Shown here: positions 47,601 through 54,831 of the stretch, in pieces
Numbering within the stretch: the first letter of the stretch is position 1
Layout of the letters: each line of letters opens with the position of its first letter
Assembly (NCBI RefSeq): GCF_036588685.1
Contig: NC_086377.1
Span: 79,924,283-79,988,282, forward strand
Source: Mytilus trossulus
Taxonomy: Eukaryota > Mollusca > Bivalvia > Mytilida > Mytilidae
Length of the DNA: 64,000 nucleotides
Reading direction: 5' to 3'
Notes under the pieces: model-generated
Database searches by the model: none
Seen by the model: only the letters and a program-made list of their open reading frames with translations
What the model was told of the DNA's origin: nothing
Program-made: the position numbers and the translations under genes

Positions 47601-50600
47601 AGGCGCAAAAATACGACAGTGTTAAACATGTTTATGAGATCTCAAATCAATATAGTTGTCAAACATGAAAACAACGTGTTATAAATTCATGCGTCTAAAG
47701 CGCTTCATTTGGATTAAACTTCATCAGAAAAGCTCCAATCGAATATTTGTAAGGCAATGATGCATGATAACAGAAACTATTGTAAATAAACTCGTCATAG
47801 ATACCAGGACTAAATTTGGTATATCACAAGACGCGCGTTTCGTCTACAAAAGACTCACCAGTGACACTAGAATTCAAAAAAAGGTAAAAAGGCTAAATAA
47901 AGTACGAAGTTGAAGAGCATTGAGAATCAAAATTCCTAAAAGTTTGCCAAAAACAGCTTAAGTTATCTATGCCTTAGGTAGAAAAGTATTTCAAAAAATT
48001 CAAAAATTTGTAAACAGTTAATTTATAAATATAGCCATATCAATGACAATTCATGTCAGCACAAAATATGCTGACTACTGGGCTTGTGATAACCTCCATC
48101 AGCAGTGGCATCGACCCAGTGGTTGTAAATAAACTCATCATAGATACCAGGACTAAATTAAGTATATACGTCAGAGGCGCGTTTCGTCTACAAAATAAAA
48201 TTGAGAATGGAAATGGGGAATGTGTCAAAGAGACAACAACCCGACCATATAAAAAAAAACAGCAGAAGGTCACCAACAGGTCTTCAATGCAGCGAGAAAT
48301 TCCCGCACCTGGAGGCGTCCTTTAGCTGGCTCCTAAACAAATATATACTAGTTCAGTGATAATGAACGCCATACAAATTTCCAAATTGTACACAAGAAAC
48401 TAAAATTAAAATAATACAAGGCTAACAAAGGCCAGAGGCTCCTGACTTGTGACAGGCGCAAAAATGCGGCTGGGTTAAACATGTTTATGAGATCTCAACC
48501 CTCCCCCTATACTTCTAGCCAATGTAGAAAAGTAAATGCATAACAATACGCACATTTAAAATTCAATTCAAGAGAAGTCCGAGTCTAATGTTAAAGACTC
48601 ATCAGTGACGCTCGAATCCGAGATATCTGCATGTTCATGCATATCAATTGGATTTTATTTTAGTAGTGTACCGCTGTTCAAAAGACAACAGTAGTGAACC
48701 GCTGTTCAACAAACAACAGTAGTGTACCGCTGTTCAAAAGACAACAGTAGTGTACCGCTGTTCAAAAGACAACAGTAGTGTACCGCTGTTCAAAAGACAA
48801 CAGTAGTGTACCGCTGTTCCAAAGACAAACATTCGATGTCCACTTTGTACATTTCAAATCAAGGACATTGCCTATGTAGCAAATCATAATTTCATAGTTA
48901 AAAACCACAAACTTTTTCACAGATGTCAAACTGGGATACCCTTTACATTTTATTGTTGATAATCAATGTAGCTATGTTTTCTAGTGATACGAGTAATTAT
49001 ACTTTTCTTATATAATAGGATGTCCACATGAACTACCTGTCCAGCAATGCGTTGTAAATCCATGCCCAATAAGATGTAAAAGATTCCCAATGGCAAAATG
49101 CTAGTAAGTAAAAGATTCCCAATGGCCAAATTTTAGTAAGTAAAAGATTCCCAATGGTCAAAATGCTAGTAAGTAAAAGATTCCCAATGGCCAAATGTAA
49201 GTAAGTAAAAGATTCCCAATGGCCAAATGTTAGTAAGTAAAAGATTTCCAATGGCAAAATGCTAGTAAGTAAACGATTCCCAATGGCAAAATGCTAGTAG
49301 GTAAAAGATTCCCAATGGCAAAATGCTAGTAGGTAAAAGATTCCCAATGGCCAAATGCTAGTAAGTAAAAGATTCTCAATGACCAAATGCTAGTAAGTAA
49401 AAGATTCCCAATGGCCAAATGCTAGTAAGTAAAAGATTCCCAATGGCAAAATGCTAGTAAGTAAAAGATTCCCAATGGCCAAATGCTAGTAAGTAAAAGA
49501 TTCCCAATGGCCAAATGCTAGTAAGTAAAAGATTCCCAATGGCAAAATGCTAGTAAGTAAAAGATTCCCAATGGCCAAATGCTAGTAAGTAAAAGATTTC
49601 CAATGGCAAAATGCTAGTAAGTAAAAGATTCCCAATGGCAAAATGATAGTAGGTAAAAGATTCCCAATGGCAAAATGCTAGTAGGTAAAAGATTCCCAAT
49701 GGCCAAATGCTAGTAAGTAAAAGATTCTCAATGACCAAATGCTAGTAAGTAAAAGATTCCCAATGGTAAAATGATAGTAAGTAAAAGATTCCCAATGGCC
49801 AATTGCTAGTAAGTAAAAGATTCCCAATGGCCAAATGCTAGTAAGTAAAAGATTCCCAATGGCCAAATGCTAGAAAGTAAAAGATTCCCAATGGCAAAAT
49901 GCTAGTAAGTAAAAGATTCCCAATGGCCAAATGCTAGTAAGTAAAAGATTCCCAATGGCCAAATGTTAGTAAGTAAAAGATTCCCAATGATAAAATGCTA
50001 GTAAGTAAAAGATTCCCAATGGTCAAATGTTAGTAAGTAAAAGATTTCCAATGGCAAAATGCTAGTAAGTAAAAGATTCCCAATGGCCAAATGTTAGTAA
50101 GTAAAAGATTCCCAATGATAAAATGCTAGTAAGTAAAAGATTCCCAATGGTCAAATGTTAGTAAGTAAAAGATTTCCAATGGCAAAATGCTAGTAAGTAA
50201 AAGATTCCCAATGACAAAATGCTAGTAGGTAAAAGATTCCCAATGGCAAAATGCTAGTAGGTAAAAGATTCCCAATGACCAAATGCTAGTAAGTAAAAGA
50301 TTCCCAATGGCCAAATGCTAGTAAGTAGAAGATTTCCAATGGCAAAATGCTAGTAAGTAAAAGATTCCCAATGACAAAATGCTAGTAGGTAAAAGATTCC
50401 CAATGACCAAATGCTAGTAAGTAAAAGATTCCCAATGGCCAAATGCTAGTAAGTAAAAGATTTCCAATGGCAAAATGCTAGTAAGTAAAAGATTCCCAAT
50501 GGCAAAATGCTAGTAAGTAAAAGATTCCCAATGGCAAAATGCTAGTAAGTAAAAGATTCCCAATGACAATGAGTAAAAGATTCCCAATGATCAAATGCTA

Positions 50601-52338
50601 GTAAGTAAAAGGTTCCCAATGGCCAAATGCTAGGAAGTAAAAGATTCCAAATGGCCAAATGCTAGTAAGTAAAAGATTCCCAATGGTCAGATGTTAGTAA
50701 GTAAAAGATTCCCAATGGTCAAATGCTAGTAAGTAAAAGATTCCAATGGCCAAATGCTAGTAAGTAAAAGATTCCCAATGGCCAAATGCTAGTAAGTAAA
50801 AGATTCCCAATGGCCAAATGTTAGTAAGTAAAAGATTCCCAATGACAATATGCTAGTAAGTAAAAGATTCCCAATGGCCAAATGCTAGTCAGTAAAAAAT
50901 TCCCAATGGCCAAATGCTAGTAAGTAAAAGATTCCCAATGGCCAAATGCTAGTAAGTAAAAGATTCCCAATGGCCAAATGCTAGTAAGTAAAAGATTCCC
51001 AATGGCAAAATGCTAGTAGGTAAAAGATTCCCAATGGCAAAATGATAGTATGTAAAAGATACCCAATGGCAAAATGCTAGTAAGTAAATAAACTCATCAT
51101 AGATACCAGGACTAAATTTTGTATATACGCCAGACGCGCGTTTCGTCTACAAAAGACTCATCAGTGACGGTCGAGTCCAAAAAAGATAAATAGGCCAAAT
51201 AAAGTACGAAGTTGAAGAGCATTGAGGACCAAAATTCCTAAAAGTGTTGCCAAAAACGGCTAAGGTAATCTATGCTAAAAGATTACCAATGGTCAAATGC
51301 TAGTAAGTAAAAGATTGCTAATGGCCAAATGCTAGTAAAAAGTAAAATCACAAAATTACCGAACTCAGAGGAAAATCAATAAGTCCATAATCACATGGCA
51401 AAATCAAATAACAAAACGCATCAAAAACGAATAGACAAGAACTGTCATATTCATGACTTGATTCCCAATGGCAAAATGCTAGTTGATAAAATAATGAAAG
51501 GACGATGCAATGTACCGAATGTTCACAAAGGTATCATGATTGATGGTAATACCAAGTTTTCATAAAGATAAAATTGAGAATGGAAACGGGGAATGTATCA
51601 AAGAGACAACAACCCGACCATAGCAAAAAAAATAACAGCAGCAGAAGTTCACCAACAGGTCTTAAATGTTGCGAGAAATTCCCGCACCCAGAGGCGTCCT
51701 TCAGCTGGCCCCTGAACAAATATATACTGGTTCAGTGATAATGAACGCCTATTTTATAGCATACATTATGATCAGTATAGATATACTTAAGGAAGTTCGC
51801 AACTCAGTTTTAAAATAAATAGCTTTTTATAAAACTAGTATATAATGATAGGGGATTAATTAAGGAATCAAAAACGCCAAAACTATATAGAGGTCAATGT
51901 GCTTGTTTTCGAGATATTAGCGTTTGAAATTTTGGCGGGAAAATGTTCTCTCTTGACTTTTCGTAGCTATATCATGACAAGTTTAAGTTCTCAAAAACTA
52001 TTTTAAAAAAAATAGAATTTATAAGACTTTTACAAATGGCTTATAATTTAACATGCAAAAGATTTATAAAAAGAAAAATTGGGGATAATGGGCAAAATTG
52101 TTGAAGGCATTTAAATTGATATAACCAGAGGATCCCGAAAATCTAACATAATTTCCAAAACATGACAAGCAAACAACCTTACAATGTATTTTGTATATTT
52201 TTGTTTCGCATGGTTGGTGAACAGATATGACATACATGTATTTTATTTCTGTATTGTTTATTTTCCAGCACAAATGCTTGCGGAGGCTGTGCACCAGAAT
52301 GGATACAGAATGGCATGAAAATTATTGACTGTGATTAA
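32611..52338 (+). CDS. Gene C: secreted Pro/Gly/His-rich protein with eight-cysteine C-terminal module (11 exons)
   Basis: Join of 32611-32653, 33478-33495, 35183-35212, 39359-39466, 41675-41737, 43225-43539, 45711-45758, 46788-46820, 47302-47325, 49019-49103 and 52269-52338: 837 nt, 278 residues plus TAA. All introns are phase 1 except the last (phase 2), and every one is GT-AG. Signal peptide about 1-20; RHKR at 24-27 is a furin-type site that would leave an N-terminal Gln, able to cyclise. Lys/Pro-rich 49-66; Gly/Met-rich 75-120; Pro/His/Asn/Trp-rich about 125-185 with repeated NHPPPPQN-type units; cysteines at 229, 238, 243, 247, 255, 260, 263 and 277. A CVVNPC...CGGC pattern of this kind recurs in invertebrate secreted and matrix proteins as I recall it. 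An extracellular matrix, shell or byssus role is plausible but inferred. Extra exons could be hidden, notably near the 100-N gap in intron 2. Confidence 0.82.
33478..33495 (+). CDS. Gene C exon 2 (18-nt micro-exon)
   Basis: Acceptor ctattttacag, donor gtaagt at 33496. It completes the signal peptide (VIASVE), phase 1-1. Confidence 0.8.
33770..33895 (+). repeat. R2 fragment in intron 2 of gene C
   Basis: aattctaggtcactatacga and ccttcagcaatgagcaaaac match the centre of R2. Confidence 0.6.
34768..35049. mobile_element. TTA-flanked MITE, family M3, containing poly-G and the assembly gap
   Basis: Left end gggagctaccatttgatttt; right end attaaatagtagctccc is its imperfect inverse. TTA duplicates lie at 34765-34767 and 35050-35052. 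A long G run (about 34791-34820) follows the left end. TTA targets are typical of PIF/Harbinger elements. The G run probably caused the gap. Confidence 0.75.
34926..35025. other. Assembly gap, exactly 100 N
   Basis: A run of 100 N, the usual placeholder for a gap of unknown size. It lies in intron 2 of gene C; one frame runs straight into it and is meaningless. Confidence 0.99.
35183..35212 (+). CDS. Gene C exon 3 (furin-type site)
   Basis: Acceptor ctattttcag, donor gtacgt at 35213. Encodes (A)NNRHKRQAW: RHKR fits the R-X-K/R-R proprotein convertase consensus just after the signal peptide. Confidence 0.8.
35772..36077. mobile_element. TTA-flanked MITE, family M3, copy 2
   Basis: Left end ggcagcaacaatttgatttt and right end gaaatcaaatggttgctgcc are inverted repeats, with TTA at 35769-35771 and 36078-36080. 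Like copy 1 it has G/C homopolymer runs inside each end, and its ends resemble those of copy 1. It also has an inner palindrome, ttcgccttcggcgaa. Confidence 0.85.
36081..37735. other. Intron 3 of gene C, no supported exon
   Basis: AT-rich. An open frame at about 36131-36333 (GTG start, preceded by a weak AG) is the only protein-like stretch, but no phase-1 donor fits gene C. Confidence 0.4.
37740..38065 (+). repeat. R1 repeat copy with R2-like start
   Basis: gtaaccccgccgcatttttg, caagtcaggagcctctggcc, ggggccagctaaaggacgcc and ggtcgggttgttgtctcttt in order. Confidence 0.8.
38550..38850. repeat. Imperfect palindromic element
   Basis: aaatgtggtgcacactgtaa and its neighbourhood face the inverse ttgaatgtgcaccatttt across an acgcgcgt centre; gaaatgactgtaatatt/aatattatagtcattcc form an outer pair. 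Likely a fold-back element. Confidence 0.55.
39359..39466 (+). CDS. Gene C exon 4 (Lys/Pro-rich)
   Basis: Acceptor tattgtag, donor aaaaaag|gtgacc at 39467, phase 1-1. Encodes (G)TGPSFRITDG then a Lys/Pro-rich tail with a run of five prolines. Confidence 0.75.
39467..40755. other. Start of intron 4 of gene C, nothing recognised
   Basis: AT-rich with no exon-like segment of matching phase. Confidence 0.4.
40760..41045 (+). repeat. Dispersed repeat family R3, fullest copy
   Basis: agtgagggggttaagcgcta, caggtttaatccaccatttt, tgacagttcttgtccattcg, gccatgtgattatggacttt, then gttcagtatttttgtgattt. Other copies or fragments are at 42890-43000 (minus), 43100-43200 (plus), 44488-44575 (plus) and 51345-51465 (minus). 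The 74-codon frame here is a shadow. Confidence 0.8.
41675..41737 (+). CDS. Gene C exon 5
   Basis: Acceptor tttttaaatag, donor gtaagt at 41738, phase 1-1. Encodes (G)QQNPWMTGSGTGNNGMDLMN. Confidence 0.8.
41765..41905 (-). mobile_element. Hammerhead-bearing element (copy 5), intron 5 of gene C
   Basis: Tail actcatcatagataccagg, hammerhead region, then gtacgaagttgaagagcatt of the body, antisense to gene C. Confidence 0.8.
41808..41851 (-). ncRNA. Decayed hammerhead motif (copy 5)
   Basis: CTGATGA and both stems are kept but the GAAA block is gcaa (plus strand gttgc), which removes an invariant core adenine; predicted inactive. Confidence 0.7.
42517..42745. mobile_element. TTA-flanked MITE with 33-bp terminal inverted repeats
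   Basis: Left end gggacgacatcaaaag continuing to aggataaa, and the inverse at the right ending cttttgatgtcgtccc. TTA at 42514-42516 and 42746-42748. Internal C-runs sit near both ends as in family M3. Located in intron 5 of gene C. Confidence 0.85.
42890..43200. repeat. R3 fragments, minus then plus, abutting exon 6
   Basis: Minus fragment 42890-43020 (aacgaatggacaagaactgt onward), plus fragment about 43105-43195 ending gtgattttactttttt, some 25 bases before the exon 6 acceptor. Confidence 0.75.
43225..43539 (+). CDS. Gene C exon 6 (Gly-rich then Pro/His/Asn/Trp-rich)
   Basis: Acceptor ctatttttcag, donor gtaaat at 43540, phase 1-1, 315 nt. Encodes a Gly/Met stretch (MGGGGGMNFGGG) and then repeated PPPP blocks separated by NH, QN and NW residues. 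The frame is open from 43182, but upstream of the acceptor it is repeat-derived intron. Stop at 43545 lies just inside the next intron, so splicing is required. Confidence 0.88.
43630..43920 (+). repeat. Imperfect tandem repeat, intron 6 of gene C
   Basis: cttccctctaatgtgcatgt, tttggtgggacaagccttcc and tgtagtgtacacg words alternate about four times with decay. Confidence 0.75.
44488..44575 (+). repeat. R3 fragment
   Basis: gccatgtgattatggacttt followed by gttcagtatttttgtgattt. Confidence 0.75.
44765..44972. mobile_element. TTAA-flanked MITE, family M1 (copy 2), intron 6 of gene C
   Basis: Same ends and interior as 9924-10132 (ggaggtagacctcgg ... aaggtttacccc) with TTAA on both sides (44761-44764, 44973-44976). 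Confidence 0.82.
45490..45690 (+). repeat. About 74-bp tandem repeat, 2.6 copies, just before exon 7
   Basis: Unit gtgaaattcacatgataaaa continuing through gtgcaattcaca and ttttgttgattttttt. The last copy is cut short 20 bases before the exon 7 acceptor, so its T-run serves as the polypyrimidine region. Confidence 0.8.
45711..45758 (+). CDS. Gene C exon 7
   Basis: Acceptor aacttaacag, donor gtaagt at 45759, phase 1-1. Encodes (G)TLAALRRQLMMGIGI, a short amphipathic, helix-like stretch. Confidence 0.8.
46060..46425 (-). repeat. R4 repeat copy in intron 7
   Basis: accaaagggacagtcaaact, acaacgccatggctaaaaat and gaataaacaacacgaaccc in reverse R4 order. Confidence 0.75.
46490..46685 (-). mobile_element. 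Hammerhead-bearing element (copy 6), intron 7 of gene C
   Basis: Tail actcgtcatagataccagg, hammerhead, body with agagcattgagaaccaaaat, antisense to gene C. Confidence 0.82.
46535..46578 (-). ncRNA. Hammerhead ribozyme motif, intact core (copy 6)
   Basis: Minus strand gcgtca, CTGATGA, gtc-ttttgta-gac, GAA, acgcgcgt, C, tggcgt: all invariant bases present. Confidence 0.8.
46788..46820 (+). CDS. Gene C exon 8 (33 nt)
   Basis: Acceptor atttaatag, donor gtattc at 46821, phase 1-1. Encodes DTPDHKKGFNP. Confidence 0.7.
47302..47325 (+). CDS. Gene C exon 9 (24-nt micro-exon)
   Basis: Acceptor ttgtcttccag, donor gtatgt at 47326, phase 1-1. Encodes APVELLHY. Confidence 0.75.
47340..47650 (-). repeat. 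R1 repeat copy, intron 9
   Basis: gagacaacaacccaaccata, ttccgcacccggaggcgtcc and caaaggctcctgacttgggac in reverse R1 order. Confidence 0.8.
47770..48120 (-). mobile_element. Composite hammerhead element with a single 76-bp unit (copy 7)
   Basis: In minus orientation: one diverged 76-bp unit (48040-48120, with ctgactactgggcttgtgat), body, hammerhead, tail. It is the one-unit counterpart of the 38-unit element at 5252-8400. Confidence 0.75.
47824..47867 (-). ncRNA. Decayed hammerhead motif (copy 7)
   Basis: The core reads CTGGTGA instead of CTGATGA, and stem I is altered on both strands. Predicted inactive. Confidence 0.65.
48121..48640 (-). mobile_element. Hammerhead element (copy 8) split by a nested R1 insertion
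   Basis: The tail and half the ribozyme (48121-48197, ending gtttcgtctacaaaa) are separated from the other half (48592-48640, aagactcatcagtgacgctc) by an R1 copy at about 48198-48591. Joining the flanks restores the hammerhead order, so R1 inserted into stem-loop II. Confidence 0.85.
48198..48591 (-). repeat. R1 copy nested in a hammerhead element
   Basis: aaattgagaatggaaatggg, agagacaacaacccgacc and aggctcctgacttgtgacag in reverse R1 order. Because both edges are inside known sequence, this copy defines the ends of R1. Confidence 0.85.
48661..48832 (+). repeat. 28-bp tandem repeat, about 6 copies
   Basis: Unit acagtagtgtaccgctgttc followed by aaaagaca, with a few variants, in intron 9 of gene C. 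Confidence 0.92.
49019..49103 (+). CDS. Gene C exon 10 (first part of the cysteine module)
   Basis: Acceptor cttatataatag; encodes (G)CPHELPVQQCVVNPCPIRC then KRFPMAKC and two bases of a Tyr codon; donor gtaagt at 49104, phase 2. The next codon without splicing is TAG. The last 27 nt of this exon plus 5 nt of intron are the founder of the 32-bp array that follows. Confidence 0.88.
49077..51085 (+). repeat. 32-bp minisatellite carrying a copied 5' splice site, about 63 units
   Basis: Unit gtaaaagattcccaatggc(c/a)aaatgctagtaa. Unit 1 spans the exon 10/intron 10 junction. Almost every unit retains cta|gtaagt; a minority read gtaggt. Variants at the c/a position and tt/ct (ttccc/ttcc) spread along the array in short runs, indicating local amplification. 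Stray units occur at 51275-51335 and 51462-51480 after later insertions. Confidence 0.95.
51086..51275 (-). mobile_element. Hammerhead-bearing element (copy 9) inserted in the 32-bp array
   Basis: Tail actcatcatagataccagg, hammerhead, body to about 51275, flanked by 32-bp units on both sides; therefore it is younger than the array. Antisense to gene C. Confidence 0.85.
51127..51170 (-). ncRNA. Hammerhead ribozyme motif, intact core (copy 9)
   Basis: Same conserved core; stem I 5' strand is ccgtca, leaving five pairs with tggcgt. Confidence 0.78.
51345..51465 (-). repeat. R3 fragment inside the array remnant
   Basis: aatcacaaaattaccgaact, agtccataatcacatggcaa and aagaactgtcatattcatga in reverse R3 order, followed by another 32-bp unit at 51462. 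Confidence 0.8.
51560..51755 (-). repeat. R1 fragment
   Basis: gagacaacaacccgaccata, cccgcacccagaggcgtcc and tatatactggttcagtgata. Confidence 0.75.
51791..52178. mobile_element. MITE family M2, copy 2, intron 10 of gene C
   Basis: Begins after TTAA (51787-51790) with ggaagttcgc and ends caaaacatgacaagc...aacctta; inverted relative to 10870-11268, with shared interior. The right target reads TTAC. Confidence 0.75.
52269..52338 (+). CDS. Gene C exon 11 (end of the cysteine module, stop)
   Basis: Acceptor tattttccag; one base completes Tyr, then TNACGGCAPEWIQNG and MKIIDCD, TAA at 52336-52338. The Tyr-x-x-x-C-G-G-C continuation matches what the first half of the module requires, which confirms the exon 10 donor. 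A gtatgag just after the stop could be a donor to a 3' untranslated exon. Confidence 0.85.
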
Positions 52339-52389
52339 AGTATGAGTCCTATATAAAAAGTATGTTAGTTTAAACATATTAATTTATAG

Positions 52390-52716
52390 TGGATGGGGAA
52401 ACAAGTTTTTGTAACTTATATTAATCCCTTTCCACTTTGCGGGTGCGAGTGCTGCCTTGTAGCGGCATTAGCCTACTCTTTTTCGAAATCTACAAGGGTG
52501 TCTTTAACCTGCAAGAGATATGGCTGTCTCTTAACACGGGTAAGCCATGTATCGTCCCCTTCCGACGGACTATTATCGTTTCCTTAAGACCATACTCGCA
52601 AATTGTGTCAAGGGAGAGCCGAAAATGAGTTCCTGAAATTTTCATCCCGAACGGGAATCGAACCAGGAACCTTTGTGTTAGTAGTCCGATGCACTAACCA
52701 CTACACCACAGCTCTC
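52390..52716 (-). mobile_element. tRNA-derived SINE, about 50 bases after the gene C stop
   Basis: On the minus strand the head reads gagagctgtggtgtagtggt (A box), ggttcgattcc (B box), as in a tRNA gene with internal Pol III promoter. The rest (gctctcccttgacacaattt ... ggcagcactcgcacccgcaa) is a SINE body. The head lacks a full acceptor stem match, so it is not a working tRNA gene. Confidence 0.85.
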
Positions 52717-53572
52717 TTATAAATGTTGTGGAACTTTATTTGCTGATTCTGAGTATATAATCCTGCAATTGAAGATTTCAAGAGAGATACCAAGGATATT
52801 ATTAAAACATTGCTTTTCTAAATTTTTCCATTACTACAGTTTAACCCATAGAGATTAACCACGAAAAGACATAAAACACCGTGGAAACTAAATATTGAGT
52901 TACACAAACAAACAAATATAGTATGTAGCTTCCGAAGGGCAAGCAACCAAATCATTGTGGCGTCCGTAAAACTTTTGAAAAAAAAATATATCAACTTAAA
53001 GTTACTTCTTAAAGAAGATTCACCGTATACCGCCATCTTGGATTGTACAATATCAGTAAACAATCGGTCTACTTCTTTTTCTAATCTTTAAATTTTGGAG
53101 ATAGATTTGTAATTTTTACTATCTTATTTCAGATGATTTTGACTGTCAGTGCGGAATGGTGGACACAAAAAAACAATTAAAGTGCGAATGTTTTGTTTGT
53201 TCAGTCTCCAGACTGTGTCATGTAGTTGTGTTTAAACAACTATCCACGTTTTGTTACCCGATGAAATATTTTATTATATTTTGTATCCAAAAACAATAGA
53301 GAAATTATAATGTTTTACAGTATCTTTAACATGTTTGATATGCAACAGTATGCTTCTGACTTTCTAATCATTCAAAATCAATACGAGAAATATGAAATTA
53401 AAACCACTGGATCTTTCTTCTTTATTTCTATCCAATGTTTGAATATATTATTAATATATTTATATATTTTCTATATTTCATACTGGGGAGATTATGTAAT
53501 TCACTCAAGGCGTATATATGTACATAAACATGTATTTCTTTAACGGTTTGTTATGTTATTCATTTATTACTA

Positions 53573-53710
53573 CTATGGGCCAAGTGGTCTAAGTAGTTCT
53601 ACTACTGTTATTATCAGGTGGTTTTCTCCTGGTACTCCGGCTTCCAATACAACCTGACCGCCACGACATAGCCCAAAATGAGCGCTTAAAAGTGGCGTTA
53701 TAATGTTTAA
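53573..53710 (+). mobile_element. tRNA-derived SINE fragment
   Basis: tgggccaagtggtctaagta is an A-box-bearing tRNA-like head; a deletion joins it to ggtggttttctcctggtact of the body. Related to 20905-21345 in the opposite orientation. Confidence 0.6.
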
Positions 53711-53800
53711 CTTGACCTATAACGGTTTACTTTTATATATTGTTATTTGGATGGAGAGTTGTGTCATTGGCACTCATACCACATCTACCTATATCTAACT
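53711..53800 (-). repeat. R2-type fragment
   Basis: ttgacctataacggtttact, gagagttgtgtcattggcac and a cacatctac end. Confidence 0.65.
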
Positions 53801-53871
53801 AAACACCAACAATCAATCAATCATGTCTTACTACCAGTCTTTTAATTGATTGTCATTTGACCTGTTTAACT

Positions 53872-53965
53872 TTTTTGGATTCGAGCGTCACTTATGAGTC
53901 TTTTGTAGACGAAACGGGCGTCGGGCGTATATAATTTTTTTTAGTACTGGTATCTATGATGAGTT
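53872..53965 (+). mobile_element. Hammerhead-bearing element (copy 3), truncated
   Basis: Starts ttttttggattcgagcgtc and ends atctatgatgagtttgtt. It is the only copy in the sense orientation on the gene C side. Confidence 0.75.
53885..53928 (+). ncRNA. Decayed hammerhead motif (copy 3)
   Basis: The core reads CTTATGA: the invariant G of CUGANGA is lost, and stem III is gggcg instead of gcgcg. Predicted inactive. Confidence 0.7.
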
Positions 53966-54599
53966 TGTTGTATTCACAACAGTAACAAGTATTCTAGAAT
54001 AAATTGAAATCGACAATTTTTAGATTATAAATTATTTTAGATTCAGTCTAATTAGTGCTTTCTTTTTCTTTTTATTCTGTGGTGTTACACCACTCTCTCA
54101 AAACATTATCACTCCGTGCTCCGGAAGGGTTAACAATCATGCTTCACACGTGATCTTAATCGTGTTACTCCTATAAAATACAAGTATCATGCAATAACGG
54201 ATTGGCATTTGACATTAACAAACCATCGGATATAGAAGTTTGTAATACACAATTTTATGAAATGCAAATCCCATGCCAAAACAATATTCAAATTTGCAGT
54301 TTTTGATAAAGGTGTACACTAGACCCATAAATCGTAATATGACCAGCAAAAGAAAAACACAAAATGTCAGACAGCAACCAACGAGCATAATTTCTAAAAA
54401 AAAAATCTATTTGAAAGCGGAATCATCAAGTCGTTTCAAACCATTGCTCGATTTCGGTCTGACGACATCCGCCAAAAAAAATAACGACGAAAGATTCAGA
54501 TTGAATTCTTTTGCTGGTCATAAATCCGATCGTTAGTTTTCTCTTTTGTATTGGTTTCGAAATCCCTTTGTCACCTCTGGTAACTGTTTAGGAATGGAT

Positions 54600-54831
54600 T
54601 GTTTTCAGTGTTTTAATTTGTATGGTTACTTGATTTCTCTGTTCTCAGTGTTAAAGTTTGTAAAGTTAGTTGCTAACTTTTCTTTCCAATGTTAGTGTTT
54701 GTATGGTTAGTTGCTTACTGTGTTCTCAATGTTAAAGTTTGATTAGTTAGTTGCTAACTCTGTTTCTCGATGTGAAAGTTTGTATAGTTAGTTGCTTACT
54801 CTTCTTCCCAGTGTTAAAGTTTTGTATAGTT
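54600..54831 (+). repeat. Imperfect about 45-bp tandem repeat, 5 copies, bordering the satellite
   Basis: gttagttgctaact, ctcagtgttaaagtttgta words repeat with decay. The last copy runs directly into the first 60-bp satellite unit. Confidence 0.8.

Noticed and set aside
48661-51085. CRISPR-like array
   Set aside because: Repeats are head-to-tail tandem units without unique spacers, in an intron of a eukaryotic gene.
52620-52716. Functional tRNA gene on the minus strand
   Set aside because: A and B boxes are present, but the acceptor stem is not closed by a matching 3' strand and a SINE body follows directly.
53133-53300. Possible twelfth, Cys-containing exon of gene C (acceptor cttatttcag)
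   Set aside because: Gene C already has a stop in exon 11 that completes the cysteine module; at most this is a 3' untranslated exon reached from gtatgag at 52340, with attaaa at 53176. Not enough to annotate.
54273-54536. 87-codon open frame with an ATG, Lys/Ser-rich
   Set aside because: No recognisable domain, no splice or promoter context, lies among repeats; chance frame cannot be excluded.
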